DNA of 40,157 bases from an uncultured Caulobacteraceae bacterium (lineage in GTDB: Bacteria; Pseudomonadota; Alphaproteobacteria; Caulobacterales; Caulobacteraceae), in assembly GCA_937910255.1 (NCBI GenBank), contig CALEOQ010000503.1, positions 1 through 40,157 on the forward strand, in the 5' to 3' direction. Positions 7,198 to 14,346 of the stretch are shown one piece after another (positions within the stretch are counted from its first letter, which is position 1; the number at the start of each line of letters is the position of its first letter). Below the pieces are notes generated by a model. That model was not told where the DNA came from. It saw only the letters and a list, made by a program, of their open reading frames with translations, and did not search any database. A program made the position numbers and the translations under genes.

Positions 7198-7493
7198 TGG
7201 ACGCCCGCAGTCTTCCGGCTGCGATCCTTCGCGGCGCTGGGACGGCCATGCGGTATGTTGTGTTTTTCGCCATGCTTCACTGCCGCCCGCTCGTGAAGCT
7301 CCTGCTGCGGGGCTATATGGTCGTCGGCGTCGCCTTCGTCGTGCTCGGCCTTGCCCTCAAGTTGGACGTTCCGACGGCGGCGTTTGTTGTGAACGGGGTT
7401 GCCGTCTTCCTGGCCGCCTTGCTGAGTTGGAAGTACGACACGATGCTGATGTGGCTCACGCCGGACGGTCGGCGGCTCATCTTGGACGTCTAG
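7197..7493 (+). CDS. Small integral membrane protein, 98 aa
   Basis: Unrecognised. Two hydrophobic segments are visible, about residues 40-57 (YMVVGVAFVVLGLAL) and 62-78 (TAAFVVNGVAVFLAALL), with a weaker one near residues 18-30, and a hydrophilic C-terminus (WKYDTMLMWLTPDGRRL). The ATG at 7197 overlaps the parB stop as ATGA, so it is translationally coupled to the partition operon. Its last 4 bases overlap the convergent MerR gene. The function is unknown; the coupling suggests a plasmid maintenance role. Confidence 0.65.
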   Translation: MDARSLPAAILRGAGTAMRYVVFFAMLHCRPLVKLLLRGYMVVGVAFVVLGLALKLDVPTAAFVVNGVAVFLAALLSWKYDTMLMWLTPDGRRLILDV

Positions 7494-7840
7494 GCGTCGT
7501 AAACGTCGCTCACCAAGAGCTCCATGAGTTCGGCCCGCGTGGCCCGGAGGCTGTCGATGGTGGCGTCGATCTTCAATAGCCGTCGTTGCCGCCGCTCCAC
7601 TTCGGCCGGGGCCGCCCCGTTCGCTGGATGCGAGAGACGGTCGATGAAGTCGCGGATTTCGCCGACGGTGAACCCAAGGTCCGCCAGATGCCCTACACGC
7701 CTGGCGACGGCCGCCATTTCGGGGGCGTAGCTGCGGTGGCCGTTCTCACCGCGACGGCCGGCGATGAAGCCTTCGCGCTCGTAACGCCGCACTTGGTGCA
7801 CGGTGAGATGGGCCCGGCGGGCAAGTTCGCTGATCTGCAT
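7490..7840 (-). CDS. MerR-family transcriptional regulator
   Basis: A 116-residue MerR-type protein. The N-terminal winged HTH is clear (MQISELARRAHLTVHQVRRY then EREGFI), with helix 2 region EMAAVARRVGHLADLGFTVGEIRDFIDRL, and a coiled-coil dimerisation helix (residues about 78-110). There are no cysteines, so this is not a metal sensor of the MerR/ZntR type; it may respond to another signal or act as a constitutive distorter of a promoter. It reads away from the mob gap, and its promoter would lie in 7841-7900. The target is unknown; MobC or its own gene are reasonable guesses. Confidence 0.8.
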   Translation of the reverse strand: MQISELARRAHLTVHQVRRYEREGFIAGRRGENGHRSYAPEMAAVARRVGHLADLGFTVGEIRDFIDRLSHPANGAAPAEVERRQRRLLKIDATIDSLRATRAELMELLVSDVYDA

Positions 7841-7897
7841 AGCGTTTGTCTCCGGCTCTGGCCTTACCGATTCTGGCGAGGTCTTTCGTGGGAGGCA

Positions 7898-7921
7898 GGG
7901 TGCAGGCCCCGCCCTGCACCC
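7898..7921. repeat. Hairpin GGGTGCAGG/CCTGCACCC
   Basis: A perfect 9-bp inverted repeat (7898-7906 and 7913-7921) with a 6-base loop in the gap between the MerR gene and mobC. It could be a relaxosome or regulatory site. The rest of the gap 7841-8318 is GC-rich and shows no gene I can support. Confidence 0.5.
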
Positions 7922-8064
7922 CTGCCCGCCGGCGAGGCTGGGGGTAGCAAGTGGGACGCGGCCGGGGGGAGGGGGATCGCCCAGCCTGCACGACCGAAGG
8001 GAGGAAGGTTGGGGAACCCCCCCGGCCGGTCGTAGCGAAGCGGAGACTTTACGTCCCGCGCGCG

Positions 8065-8095
8065 AGGGGCGACGCCCCTTAGCTTATCCCCCTGT
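8065..8095. other. Candidate oriT core
   Basis: AGGGGC-GAC-GCCCCT (8065-8079) is a perfect 6-bp inverted repeat, followed 5 bases on by TTATCC (8084-8089), faintly like the ATCC nick region of MOBP systems. It lies in a gene-free gap directly upstream of mobC and the relaxase, where oriT normally sits. The nick site and the nicked strand cannot be decided from sequence alone. Confidence 0.4.
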
Positions 8096-8318
8096 CTGTT
8101 CGGGTTGTTGGTCATGGCCTTTCTACTGCAGCGGTTGCTGACTTGGGCGCTTTGCGAGACATTCGCAACCCACGGTCGCCGAACCTATCCCATCCACGCT
8201 TAACGAGGCGACCATGTGGCCCGACTCATGCGAGGGTTCTTAGGCTGAGGGGGAATCTTGAGGGGTGTGAGGGCAGGATAGGCTTTGCGCCGGCATATTT
8301 ATAAATTACGCTCCGCTC

Positions 8319-8831
8319 ATGGCCATGTTCGCCTTCCAGCTTCCCGATGCGCTGGCCGCAAAGTTCGACGCGATCGCCTCCGGCGGCCGCTCCAAAAGGC
8401 TCCGCGCCCTTGTCTCCGAGGCCGTCGGTCAAGCTCCGCCAACCCGGCCCGCAACCGTTCGCGGGCAGTCGACCAAGCTGACTTTGCGGCTCAAGGACGA
8501 GGACCAGGCCGCCCTTGACGCGGCCGCCGAGGCTGACGGGCTGCTGCGGACGGAGTGGGCGTTGGCGGTGCTCCGCCGGCGCCTGCATGGGCGACCGAAG
8601 TTCGGCCGTCGCGAGGAGCTTGGGCTGTTCGCCGTGCAGGAGGAGCTGCGGCGGATCGGGGTCAACCTCAATCAGATCGCCCGTGCGCTCAACACCGCCG
8701 TCATGCCGGGATCGGTGCTCGATGCGGAGATCGCCCAGCTCGAGGCCTTCCGAACCGAGATCCGAGCCCACGTCGGCGGGCTGAAGGCCGCGTTCAGAGG
8801 CAACCTCGACTATTGGGAGGGCGACTCGTGA
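8319..8831 (+). CDS. mobC: MobC-like relaxosome accessory protein
   Basis: A 170-residue protein. Residues about 50-85 (TKLTLRLKDEDQAALDAAAEADG) form an RHH-like DNA-binding part. The C-terminal half contains ELRRIGVNLNQIARALN, the signature of bacterial mobilisation proteins (MobC), which bind oriT and help the relaxase open DNA. The predicted start is ATG 8319 with a second ATG at 8325; neither has a strong Shine-Dalgarno, while an AT-rich TATAAA (8300-8305) suggests a nearby promoter. The stop overlaps the relaxase GTG start as GTGA. Confidence 0.8.
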   Translation: MAMFAFQLPDALAAKFDAIASGGRSKRLRALVSEAVGQAPPTRPATVRGQSTKLTLRLKDEDQAALDAAAEADGLLRTEWALAVLRRRLHGRPKFGRREELGLFAVQEELRRIGVNLNQIARALNTAVMPGSVLDAEIAQLEAFRTEIRAHVGGLKAAFRGNLDYWEGDS

Positions 8832-9895
8832 GCGATTTCCGAACCGTCCGGGGGTTCGACACGCTGTGGCGGCCACCAGCGGGCGGCCGGAAGATCGTCC
8901 CGAAGCAACCGGTCATCAGCGCGCCGTCAAAGCGGGGCGGCGGGGGTGGGGAGGACAAGGCGCGTCTTGCGCGTGTCGTCCAGAAGGCGCCCGAGGTGAT
9001 GGTCAAGATCACCGGCCGGACCAAGGACGGCGATCATCTTGCGGCGCACCTCGAATACATCTCCCGGAAAGGAGAGCTGGACCTTGAGCAATCGGATGGC
9101 GCTTTGATCCACGGCCGTGAGGCCGTGCGCGAACTGGCCGACGATTGGTCGGAGGTGGGCGAGGGGGACAGCCGACGGCGGGCCAACAGCAACATGTCGG
9201 TGTCCGTCGTCCTGTCGATGCCGGCGGGGACGGACCCCAACCGCCTGAAAGACGCGGTAAGGGCGTTCGCCCGCGCCGAGTTCGGCGACACCTTCCCCTA
9301 TGTGTTCGCCTTCCACCAGGACGCCAAGGGCGAGCAACCCCACATCCATCTCAGTGTGCGGGCCCTGGGCGTAAACGGGGAGCGCTTGAATCCGCGCAAG
9401 GCCGACCTGGCCGATTGGCGCGAGCAGTTCGCCAAGGAGCTGCGCGGGCGGGGTATTCAGGCGGAGGCGACGCCGCGGCGTTCCCGGGGGATCACCCATA
9501 AGCCGGAGCGCACCTCGGTGAGGAAGGCGCGCGAGCGTTTCGAACGGACCGGCGCTAACGAACCGAGGGTGTTGCGCGAGGCGCGGCGTGAAGCTGAGGC
9601 CCTGGCGCACGGTGGGGCCAAGCCACAGCCCTGGGACAAGCAGATGCTTCAGCGGCAAGCGGAGGTTCGTTCAACCTACCAAGCGGCGGCGCGCGTTCTG
9701 GCCGCTTCGGCCGATCCTAAGGACAAGGCCCTTGCGCGCGATGTCCAGGCCTTCGTGAAAGCGATGCCGGCGCCGGTCAGCCGCAAGGTTGCGATGGCGC
9801 GGCAGATCGCTGTCGATGGCCAGCGCGCGCGACCCGCGAGCGAGCCCAAGCCGGATCGACCCGGCCCCGACAAGGGCCGCGGGCGGAATCGTTAG
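8828..9895 (+). CDS. MOBP-type relaxase (VirD2/TraI-like), short form
   Basis: A 355-residue relaxase. The catalytic tyrosine is probably Y77 in HLEYISRKG, and the metal-binding motif III is FHQDAKGEQPHIHL (H163, D165, H172, H174). It nicks oriT and stays bound to the 5' end of the transferred strand. GTG 8828 is chosen because GGGAGG lies 7 bases upstream and it overlaps the mobC stop; the frame extends back to 8555 within mobC. The C-terminus after residue 260 is basic and low in complexity, with no primase or LPD domain; an LPD7-containing protein is encoded separately at 11039-12382, so the relaxase may be split. Confidence 0.9.
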   Translation: MSDFRTVRGFDTLWRPPAGGRKIVPKQPVISAPSKRGGGGGEDKARLARVVQKAPEVMVKITGRTKDGDHLAAHLEYISRKGELDLEQSDGALIHGREAVRELADDWSEVGEGDSRRRANSNMSVSVVLSMPAGTDPNRLKDAVRAFARAEFGDTFPYVFAFHQDAKGEQPHIHLSVRALGVNGERLNPRKADLADWREQFAKELRGRGIQAEATPRRSRGITHKPERTSVRKARERFERTGANEPRVLREARREAEALAHGGAKPQPWDKQMLQRQAEVRSTYQAAARVLAASADPKDKALARDVQAFVKAMPAPVSRKVAMARQIAVDGQRARPASEPKPDRPGPDKGRGRNR

Positions 9896-9910
9896 TTTGG
9901 ACATACAAAC
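9895..9910. promoter_or_regulatory. 16-bp dyad, copy C, at the relaxase stop
   Basis: GTTTGGACATACAAAC, identical to copy B. It begins on the last base of the relaxase stop codon and ends 16 bases before the next GTG start. Confidence 0.6.
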
Positions 9911-9926
9911 CGGCAGGGCAGGGGAC

Positions 9927-10154
9927 GTGACCGCTGCGAAAAGGTCGGACTTCATCAAGGCGTGCGACGACTACATCGCGCGTGTCCGGCAATACGGGGA
10001 TGCGCGCGCCGAGCAGGACGAGGCGTTACTGGGCTGGACCCTTGATCCAGACCGCGATTGTCGCGAAGAGGCCGAGGTATGGCGCGAAGGCTGCACGGCC
10101 GCCGCGGAGCCACCTCGGGGCCGGTGCGCGCAGATACGACGTCAGCCTCGATGA
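9927..10154 (+). CDS. Small hypothetical protein, 75 aa, possibly frameshifted
   Basis: Unrecognised acidic helical protein (FIKACDDYIARVRQYG, ARAEQDEALLGWTLDPD). GTG 9927 has AGGGG upstream. After about residue 55 the frame turns into a basic, unlikely tail (PPRGRCAQIRRQPR). The neighbouring frame at 10120-10209 gives a better-looking ending, RRYDVSLDDLMRWRRSLAQA, which stops at 10207. A frameshift near 10090-10130 would join the two into a protein of about 93 residues. The longer version would overlap the convergent gene by about 65 bases. Confidence 0.45.
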   Translation: MTAAKRSDFIKACDDYIARVRQYGDARAEQDEALLGWTLDPDRDCREEAEVWREGCTAAAEPPRGRCAQIRRQPR

Positions 10155-10594
10155 CCTGATGAGGTGGCGTCGGTCGCTGGCGCAAGCCCGTCTGCACAAG
10201 CGCGCTTGACCTCTTGAACGATTTCGTCGGCGCGCTGCAGCGGCCTGTACCGCTGCATCAAGTCCGGGCGTCGGGCCAGGGCCTCATCTATCGCATGTCG
10301 GCGCGCGTAAGGCGCGACATCGGTCAGGAACCGCTTGGCCTTGCGGTCAAGGGCCAGGCCGAGCTGCTGGCCTGCCGCCGCGGCTTTGAGCAGGTCGTGG
10401 CCGTGGACGCGGCGGTTATGATCATCGGTAACGCCGTGCGCGAGCAGAAAGGCCTTGAGCACCAACTCCAGACCCCAACAGACGTTCGACAGAACGTGTT
10501 CGTCGCTGTGGGCCTGGGCGGCGGCCCAGTGGGCGCCGGCGATGAACGCCTCGCCCCGGCTGAGGAAGAGCGGCGCCAGATCGCGATCAGTCAT
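10142..10594 (-). CDS. HEPN-like hypothetical protein, 150 aa
   Basis: A soluble, largely helical protein. The stretch VCWGLELVLKAFLLAHGVTD followed by HGHDLLKAAAAG resembles HEPN-type proteins, where a helix ending in a glycine and an H-D-L turn recur. The canonical RNase motif Rx4-6H is not obvious, so catalytic activity is doubtful. The ATG at 10594 overlaps the end of the XRE gene by 8 bases, making it the last gene of the long transfer operon. An antitoxin/toxin-like pairing with the XRE protein is possible but unproven; HEPN assignment is tentative. Confidence 0.55.
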   Translation of the reverse strand: MTDRDLAPLFLSRGEAFIAGAHWAAAQAHSDEHVLSNVCWGLELVLKAFLLAHGVTDDHNRRVHGHDLLKAAAAGQQLGLALDRKAKRFLTDVAPYARRHAIDEALARRPDLMQRYRPLQRADEIVQEVKRACADGLAPATDATSSGHRG

Positions 10595-11039
10595 CAGAGA
10601 CGGGTTCCTGAGCCGCCGACCTGATCAGGTCGGCGAGGAAGTTACGTTTGGAGGTCGGCAGGGCCCGCCAGGCCTGGAGGAGGGCGATGCCGCGCGGGTC
10701 GGCAGCCAGGTCCTCGGCCAAGGGGTCGACCGGCCCCTTGGCCGCTTGTGGCACGCCTTCGATATCCGCAAAGAAATAGTCGACCGGAAGACCGAGGTAG
10801 ATAGCCGCCATGGCGAGGCTGGAGGCTGAGATGCGGTTGGCGCCGCGCTCGTATTTTTGCACCTGCTGATGGCTGGCGAGGCCCAAGCTGGCGGCGAGAT
10901 CGCCCTGACTTAGGCCGCGCGCCTTGCGGGCCATGCGGAGGCGTCGGCCGACGGCGACATCGTAGGGATGCGGGGCAGTGGTGTTTGTATGAACAAACTC
11001 ACGCTGGCCCGGCGGTGGCGGTCGCGAGGGACCGGGCAT
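10587..11039 (-). CDS. XRE-family transcriptional regulator
   Basis: A 150-residue protein with a lambda-repressor-type HTH at about residues 26-80 (VGRRLRMARKARGLSQGDLA then HQQVQKYERGANRISA and IYLGLPVDYFF). The C-terminal part (ALLQAWRALPTSKRNFLADL) is typical of alphaproteobacterial Cro/CI regulators. ATG 11039 shares one base with the upstream stop (TGATG), so it is coupled to the LPD7 gene; a TTG at 11042 is less likely. Copy D of the GTTTG-N6-CAAAC dyad lies within its first 20 codons, so this protein or ParB may bind those sites. Confidence 0.82.
   Translation of the reverse strand: MPGPSRPPPPGQREFVHTNTTAPHPYDVAVGRRLRMARKARGLSQGDLAASLGLASHQQVQKYERGANRISASSLAMAAIYLGLPVDYFFADIEGVPQAAKGPVDPLAEDLAADPRGIALLQAWRALPTSKRNFLADLIRSAAQEPVSDD
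10983..10998. promoter_or_regulatory. Dyad variant, copy D, within the XRE gene
   Basis: GTTTGTATGAACAAAC shares the arms and left half of copy A and differs at two of 16 positions. It lies in the first codons of the XRE gene. Confidence 0.5.
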
Positions 11040-12382
11040 CAACGGCCCCGCGTTCGCTCGGGAGCAGGCTTGTTCAGGTCAGGCTGACGCGTGGATGTGC
11101 CGCTGTCCCTCGCAGACCCCCGATCGGCCGGCGGTCGATCCCTGTCGGCCACCGGCTCTCGCAGGTTCGCACGCGAGAACCGGCCGCCTTGTTCGATGTG
11201 GGCGGCGATCTTCTCCTTGGCGCCGGCGATGAGGCGGTCCTGTACGGCCGGGTTCGGGTGGCGATCCTTGACGACAGCGGCTACGACCGCCAGACGGCTT
11301 TGGGCGTCGCGAAGGGCCGGGTCACGGGCCGCCTCGGCCGGGCTGGCGCTGCGAAAACGCTCCGCCTCGATGGTCCAGCGGTTCCGAGGCACCTCGCGCT
11401 GTTGCAAGGTGAGCTCCCCGGAGGCCTTGTCGCGGACCTCGAATGTCCGAGTGACCCGTTCGACGCCGTCGCGGCGGAGGGTGATCTCCTCGCCGATCTG
11501 AGCGCCTGAGCGCTGCAGCGCGGCGGGAAGACCCACGCCCCAGACTTCGATCTGACGGCCGTTCGCCTGCTCGACGCGGACGAAGGGGGTCAGCTCCTGA
11601 CCCGAGCGGTGCTTGTAGGGCGCTTCACCGCTTTCCAGCAGCCGGCCCGTGACGCCCTTGTCGTAGTCGAGCCGGGCCGGCTTGGACGGGCCGTCCGCCG
11701 CCTTGCCAGGCGAGGAGGGCGGTGCGGCTGAACCCGCTTCGCGGCGCAGGTCCTTGGCAGGGGCGACGGAATTGACGTCCCGGGCGTCGAGGTGGCGGGC
11801 CAGCTCCTGCAGGTCCCGTTCCGTAGGCTTATAGCCGCGGACCTCGAGCCCGGCGACCTTCGCCTCCAGCCAGACGGCCCGGCGAAAGTCGTCCTCGCCC
11901 CGAACCTCAATGGCCTTCCAGCCGCGATGCTCGGCGATGGCCACCAGGTCGCGCACGATATCGGGATTGCTATCCCGCACGGTCAATTTGCCGCCGGCGT
12001 CACGGAACGCCGGCTGTTCATTGCGGGCGTCGGTGAAGAAGCGGACTTCAGGCGAGAACTGAGGCTCCTCGGCGAAATACCGGCGCTTGATCGCGTCTGG
12101 CACATCGCCGCGCTCCACAGAAAGCCGCTCCAGGTCGTTCGCGTTGGCGGGCTGGGGGTCCGCAGCGTCGCGAAGAGTCCCCGGCGGCGAGGAAGGCTCT
12201 TCCCCGTCCTGATGGCGAGCCGCTTCGGCGGACCGCTCCGAGACCGGCGCAACTGTGTTTTCGTCCGCGACCCGGTCCACCTCCTCGCGATCAGCGGCCC
12301 CCAATGGCACCGGCGCATTCGCCGCGAGGGGGCGGGGCGGACCAGGCGTCGGATCGGCGCCGGTGTCGGTTTCGTCGGCCAT
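11039..12382 (-). CDS. LPD7-domain protein (relaxase-associated)
   Basis: A 447-residue protein. Residues about 105-215 (from RRYFAEEPQF through GWKAIEVRGEDDFRRAVW to LEVRGYKPTERDLQEL) match LPD7, a large polyvalent-protein domain usually fused to the C-terminus of conjugative relaxases. A second unit (about 260-335, from GRLLESGEAPYKHR to VERVTRTFEV) resembles the KfrB-like domain found in the same contexts. The N-terminal 90 residues and C-terminal 50 are disordered and charged. As a free-standing protein behind traG it probably acts with the relaxase in trans (inference). ATG 12382 follows GGAGG; the stop overlaps the XRE start. Confidence 0.75.
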   Translation of the reverse strand: MADETDTGADPTPGPPRPLAANAPVPLGAADREEVDRVADENTVAPVSERSAEAARHQDGEEPSSPPGTLRDAADPQPANANDLERLSVERGDVPDAIKRRYFAEEPQFSPEVRFFTDARNEQPAFRDAGGKLTVRDSNPDIVRDLVAIAEHRGWKAIEVRGEDDFRRAVWLEAKVAGLEVRGYKPTERDLQELARHLDARDVNSVAPAKDLRREAGSAAPPSSPGKAADGPSKPARLDYDKGVTGRLLESGEAPYKHRSGQELTPFVRVEQANGRQIEVWGVGLPAALQRSGAQIGEEITLRRDGVERVTRTFEVRDKASGELTLQQREVPRNRWTIEAERFRSASPAEAARDPALRDAQSRLAVVAAVVKDRHPNPAVQDRLIAGAKEKIAAHIEQGGRFSRANLREPVADRDRPPADRGSARDSGTSTRQPDLNKPAPERTRGR

Positions 12383-12399
12383 GGCGGCCTCCTTTACAG

Positions 12400-14346
12400 T
12401 CAGCGTTCGATAGCTTCGGTCTCAAGCAGGAGGCCGGAGTTGATGTAGCGGTCGATCCATTCTTCGGACTGCTTTTCGGTGGCGCCCGGCGGCAGGTCCT
12501 CGAGGTCGACGGAGTCGAGTTCGAGCGAGATCGCCTCCATGTTCAGCTCCGCCTCGCCTGCGGCCTCGGCCTCGGTCAGCGGCCGCTGAATGATCCGGGC
12601 GTGGATTTCTCCCACTGTGCGGGTGAGATCGGCCAGGTCGGCCGCCATGGCGTCGAGACGGTCATGGGCGCCGGCAGGCTGCGGTGAGGCCGCTGCCGCT
12701 GCAGGAACCGTCGGCGGCCGCTGGACGCGCTTGGTGAAGTCTTTGCTGGCGAAGTAGAAGATCTTGCGGGCCTTCACCGGCGGAATTCCGCCGCGCAGGA
12801 CGATCAAGGCGTCCCGGCTCATCTGCAGGAGCTCCTGCGGCAACATGAGCGCGCGGCGCTGCTCGGAGGCCGTCGTCGTCCATTTGCCGGACCCGACAAA
12901 GGTCGGACGGCTCTTCGAGCGGCCTTCGTAGGTGTAGTAACCCAGACGCTCCGAGAGGTCCTGGGCGACCTTCAGCTCCTTGGGCGTGAAGACCACCTCG
13001 ACACCGCAGTTGGTCATGATCTCCTCAGCGACGTCGGGCCCGTACTCGGCGCGAAGCTGAGAGGGGCTTTGGATAACCGGCAGCAGGCGCAAGCCGTAGC
13101 CGGCGACGTAGGAGAAGCCCTTGGCGATCACAGCCGCATGGCCGAGGCGGGCGAATTCGTCCAACAGAACCAGGACTTGGAGAGGATGGCGGTCGCCGCT
13201 TGGCAGATCGCGGGTGTTGAGGTCGACGAGCTGCTGGAAGAAGAGGTTATAGAGGGGCGCGACGCGGGCCATGTTGTCGGGCGTGACGCCGAGATAGATC
13301 GAGATGCGGCGAGACCGCAGGTCGCGCAGGTCGAAGTCGCTGGCGCTGGTGGCCGCGTCGACGTGCGGATTGAGCCAGAGGTTCATCCGAGAGGTGATGG
13401 TCTGCCTGACGCCGGCGAAGGTGTTGTCGGAGGACGCGCAGAAGTCGCCAAGAGCGTTGACGCAGCCCTTGGAGAGGGGCGCCGGACCCTTGGCACGCGC
13501 TTCGATCAGGGCCAGCAAGCGGGCCTTCGGGTTGCCGGTGGTGAGCTGGCGGTAAATCTCGCCGATGGTGAAAGGCAGATCGGGCGTTTCGGCGACGTAG
13601 GCGCCGACACCGAGAAATCCCGTGCGGGCGGACTCCGCCCAGAAGGGGTCGGTCTTGTCCGGCGACGGGAAGAGCATCGTGGCCAACTTCTGCAGCTCGT
13701 CGAGCGCTTCGACGGAGTTGCGCCGGTCGATCCAGCCCAGGGGATTGTAGCGGGCGGTCCGTCCTTCCGGATCGAGCGGATCGAACATCACGACGTGTTG
13801 TCCGTGCACCGCCCGGAAGCCGGCGCTGGCCTCCCAGTTTTCCTTCTTGATGTCCAAGACCACGACGGAGTCCGGCCAGTTCAGGAGGTTAGGAATGACC
13901 ACGCCGACGCCTTTGCCGGTCCGCGTCGGCGCGTAGAGCATCACATGCTCGGCGCCGCCGAACACCAAGTACCCCGAGCCTTTGCGGCCGAGGATGATTC
14001 CCTTCTTGGCGCGCAGGTTCTCGCGGGCGATTTCTCCCTCGGTCGCCCAGCGCGCCGCGCCATGCAGCGGTCGCCTGACCCGCAGTGCGGCGAGGACGGC
14101 GATGGCAAGGATGAAGAGTCCCGAAGCTAGGCCCGCAACCTTGAACCAGAGCTGGACCTGCGGGTGGGCGCGGTTAGCCCAGAGCCAACGCGGCACGGCG
14201 ACGAAGTCGACGTCGGAGCCCAGCCGTCCAACGCCGGCGAGGGTGCCGACCATCGTCAGCGCCGCCCACAGGATGAGGAGCAGGACTGCGGCGGCCGCGA
14301 CGATGCTGGCCTTACCGGCCGGCGAGGCGCTTGCGAAGCGGGTCAT
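12400..14346 (-). CDS. traG: Type IV coupling protein TraG/VirD4
   Basis: A 648-residue coupling protein. Two N-terminal membrane helices (about residues 12-35 and 68-88) are followed by Walker A PTRTGKGVGVV (about 139-149), the conserved VVLDIKKENWEASAGFR, and Walker B VLVLLDEFARLG (about 390-400), then the VIQSPSQLRAEYG block. It docks the relaxosome to the VirB channel at the inner membrane and powers DNA transfer. The C-terminal 80 residues are Ala/Pro- and Glu-rich, probably for substrate contact. ATG 14346 overlaps the end of virB11 by 35 bases, and the next gene follows after 17 bases. Confidence 0.93.
   Translation of the reverse strand: MTRFASASPAGKASIVAAAAVLLLILWAALTMVGTLAGVGRLGSDVDFVAVPRWLWANRAHPQVQLWFKVAGLASGLFILAIAVLAALRVRRPLHGAARWATEGEIARENLRAKKGIILGRKGSGYLVFGGAEHVMLYAPTRTGKGVGVVIPNLLNWPDSVVVLDIKKENWEASAGFRAVHGQHVVMFDPLDPEGRTARYNPLGWIDRRNSVEALDELQKLATMLFPSPDKTDPFWAESARTGFLGVGAYVAETPDLPFTIGEIYRQLTTGNPKARLLALIEARAKGPAPLSKGCVNALGDFCASSDNTFAGVRQTITSRMNLWLNPHVDAATSASDFDLRDLRSRRISIYLGVTPDNMARVAPLYNLFFQQLVDLNTRDLPSGDRHPLQVLVLLDEFARLGHAAVIAKGFSYVAGYGLRLLPVIQSPSQLRAEYGPDVAEEIMTNCGVEVVFTPKELKVAQDLSERLGYYTYEGRSKSRPTFVGSGKWTTTASEQRRALMLPQELLQMSRDALIVLRGGIPPVKARKIFYFASKDFTKRVQRPPTVPAAAAASPQPAGAHDRLDAMAADLADLTRTVGEIHARIIQRPLTEAEAAGEAELNMEAISLELDSVDLEDLPPGATEKQSEEWIDRYINSGLLLETEAIER

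Noticed and set aside
8114-8203. 29-codon frame MAFLLQRLLTWALC in the oriT-like gap
   Set aside because: No ribosome site and no conservation can be judged; more likely chance within the gap.
13069-14130. Long plus-strand open frame of 353 codons
   Set aside because: It is antisense to traG, whose Walker motifs and domain order are intact. The GC-rich composition produces long mirror frames.
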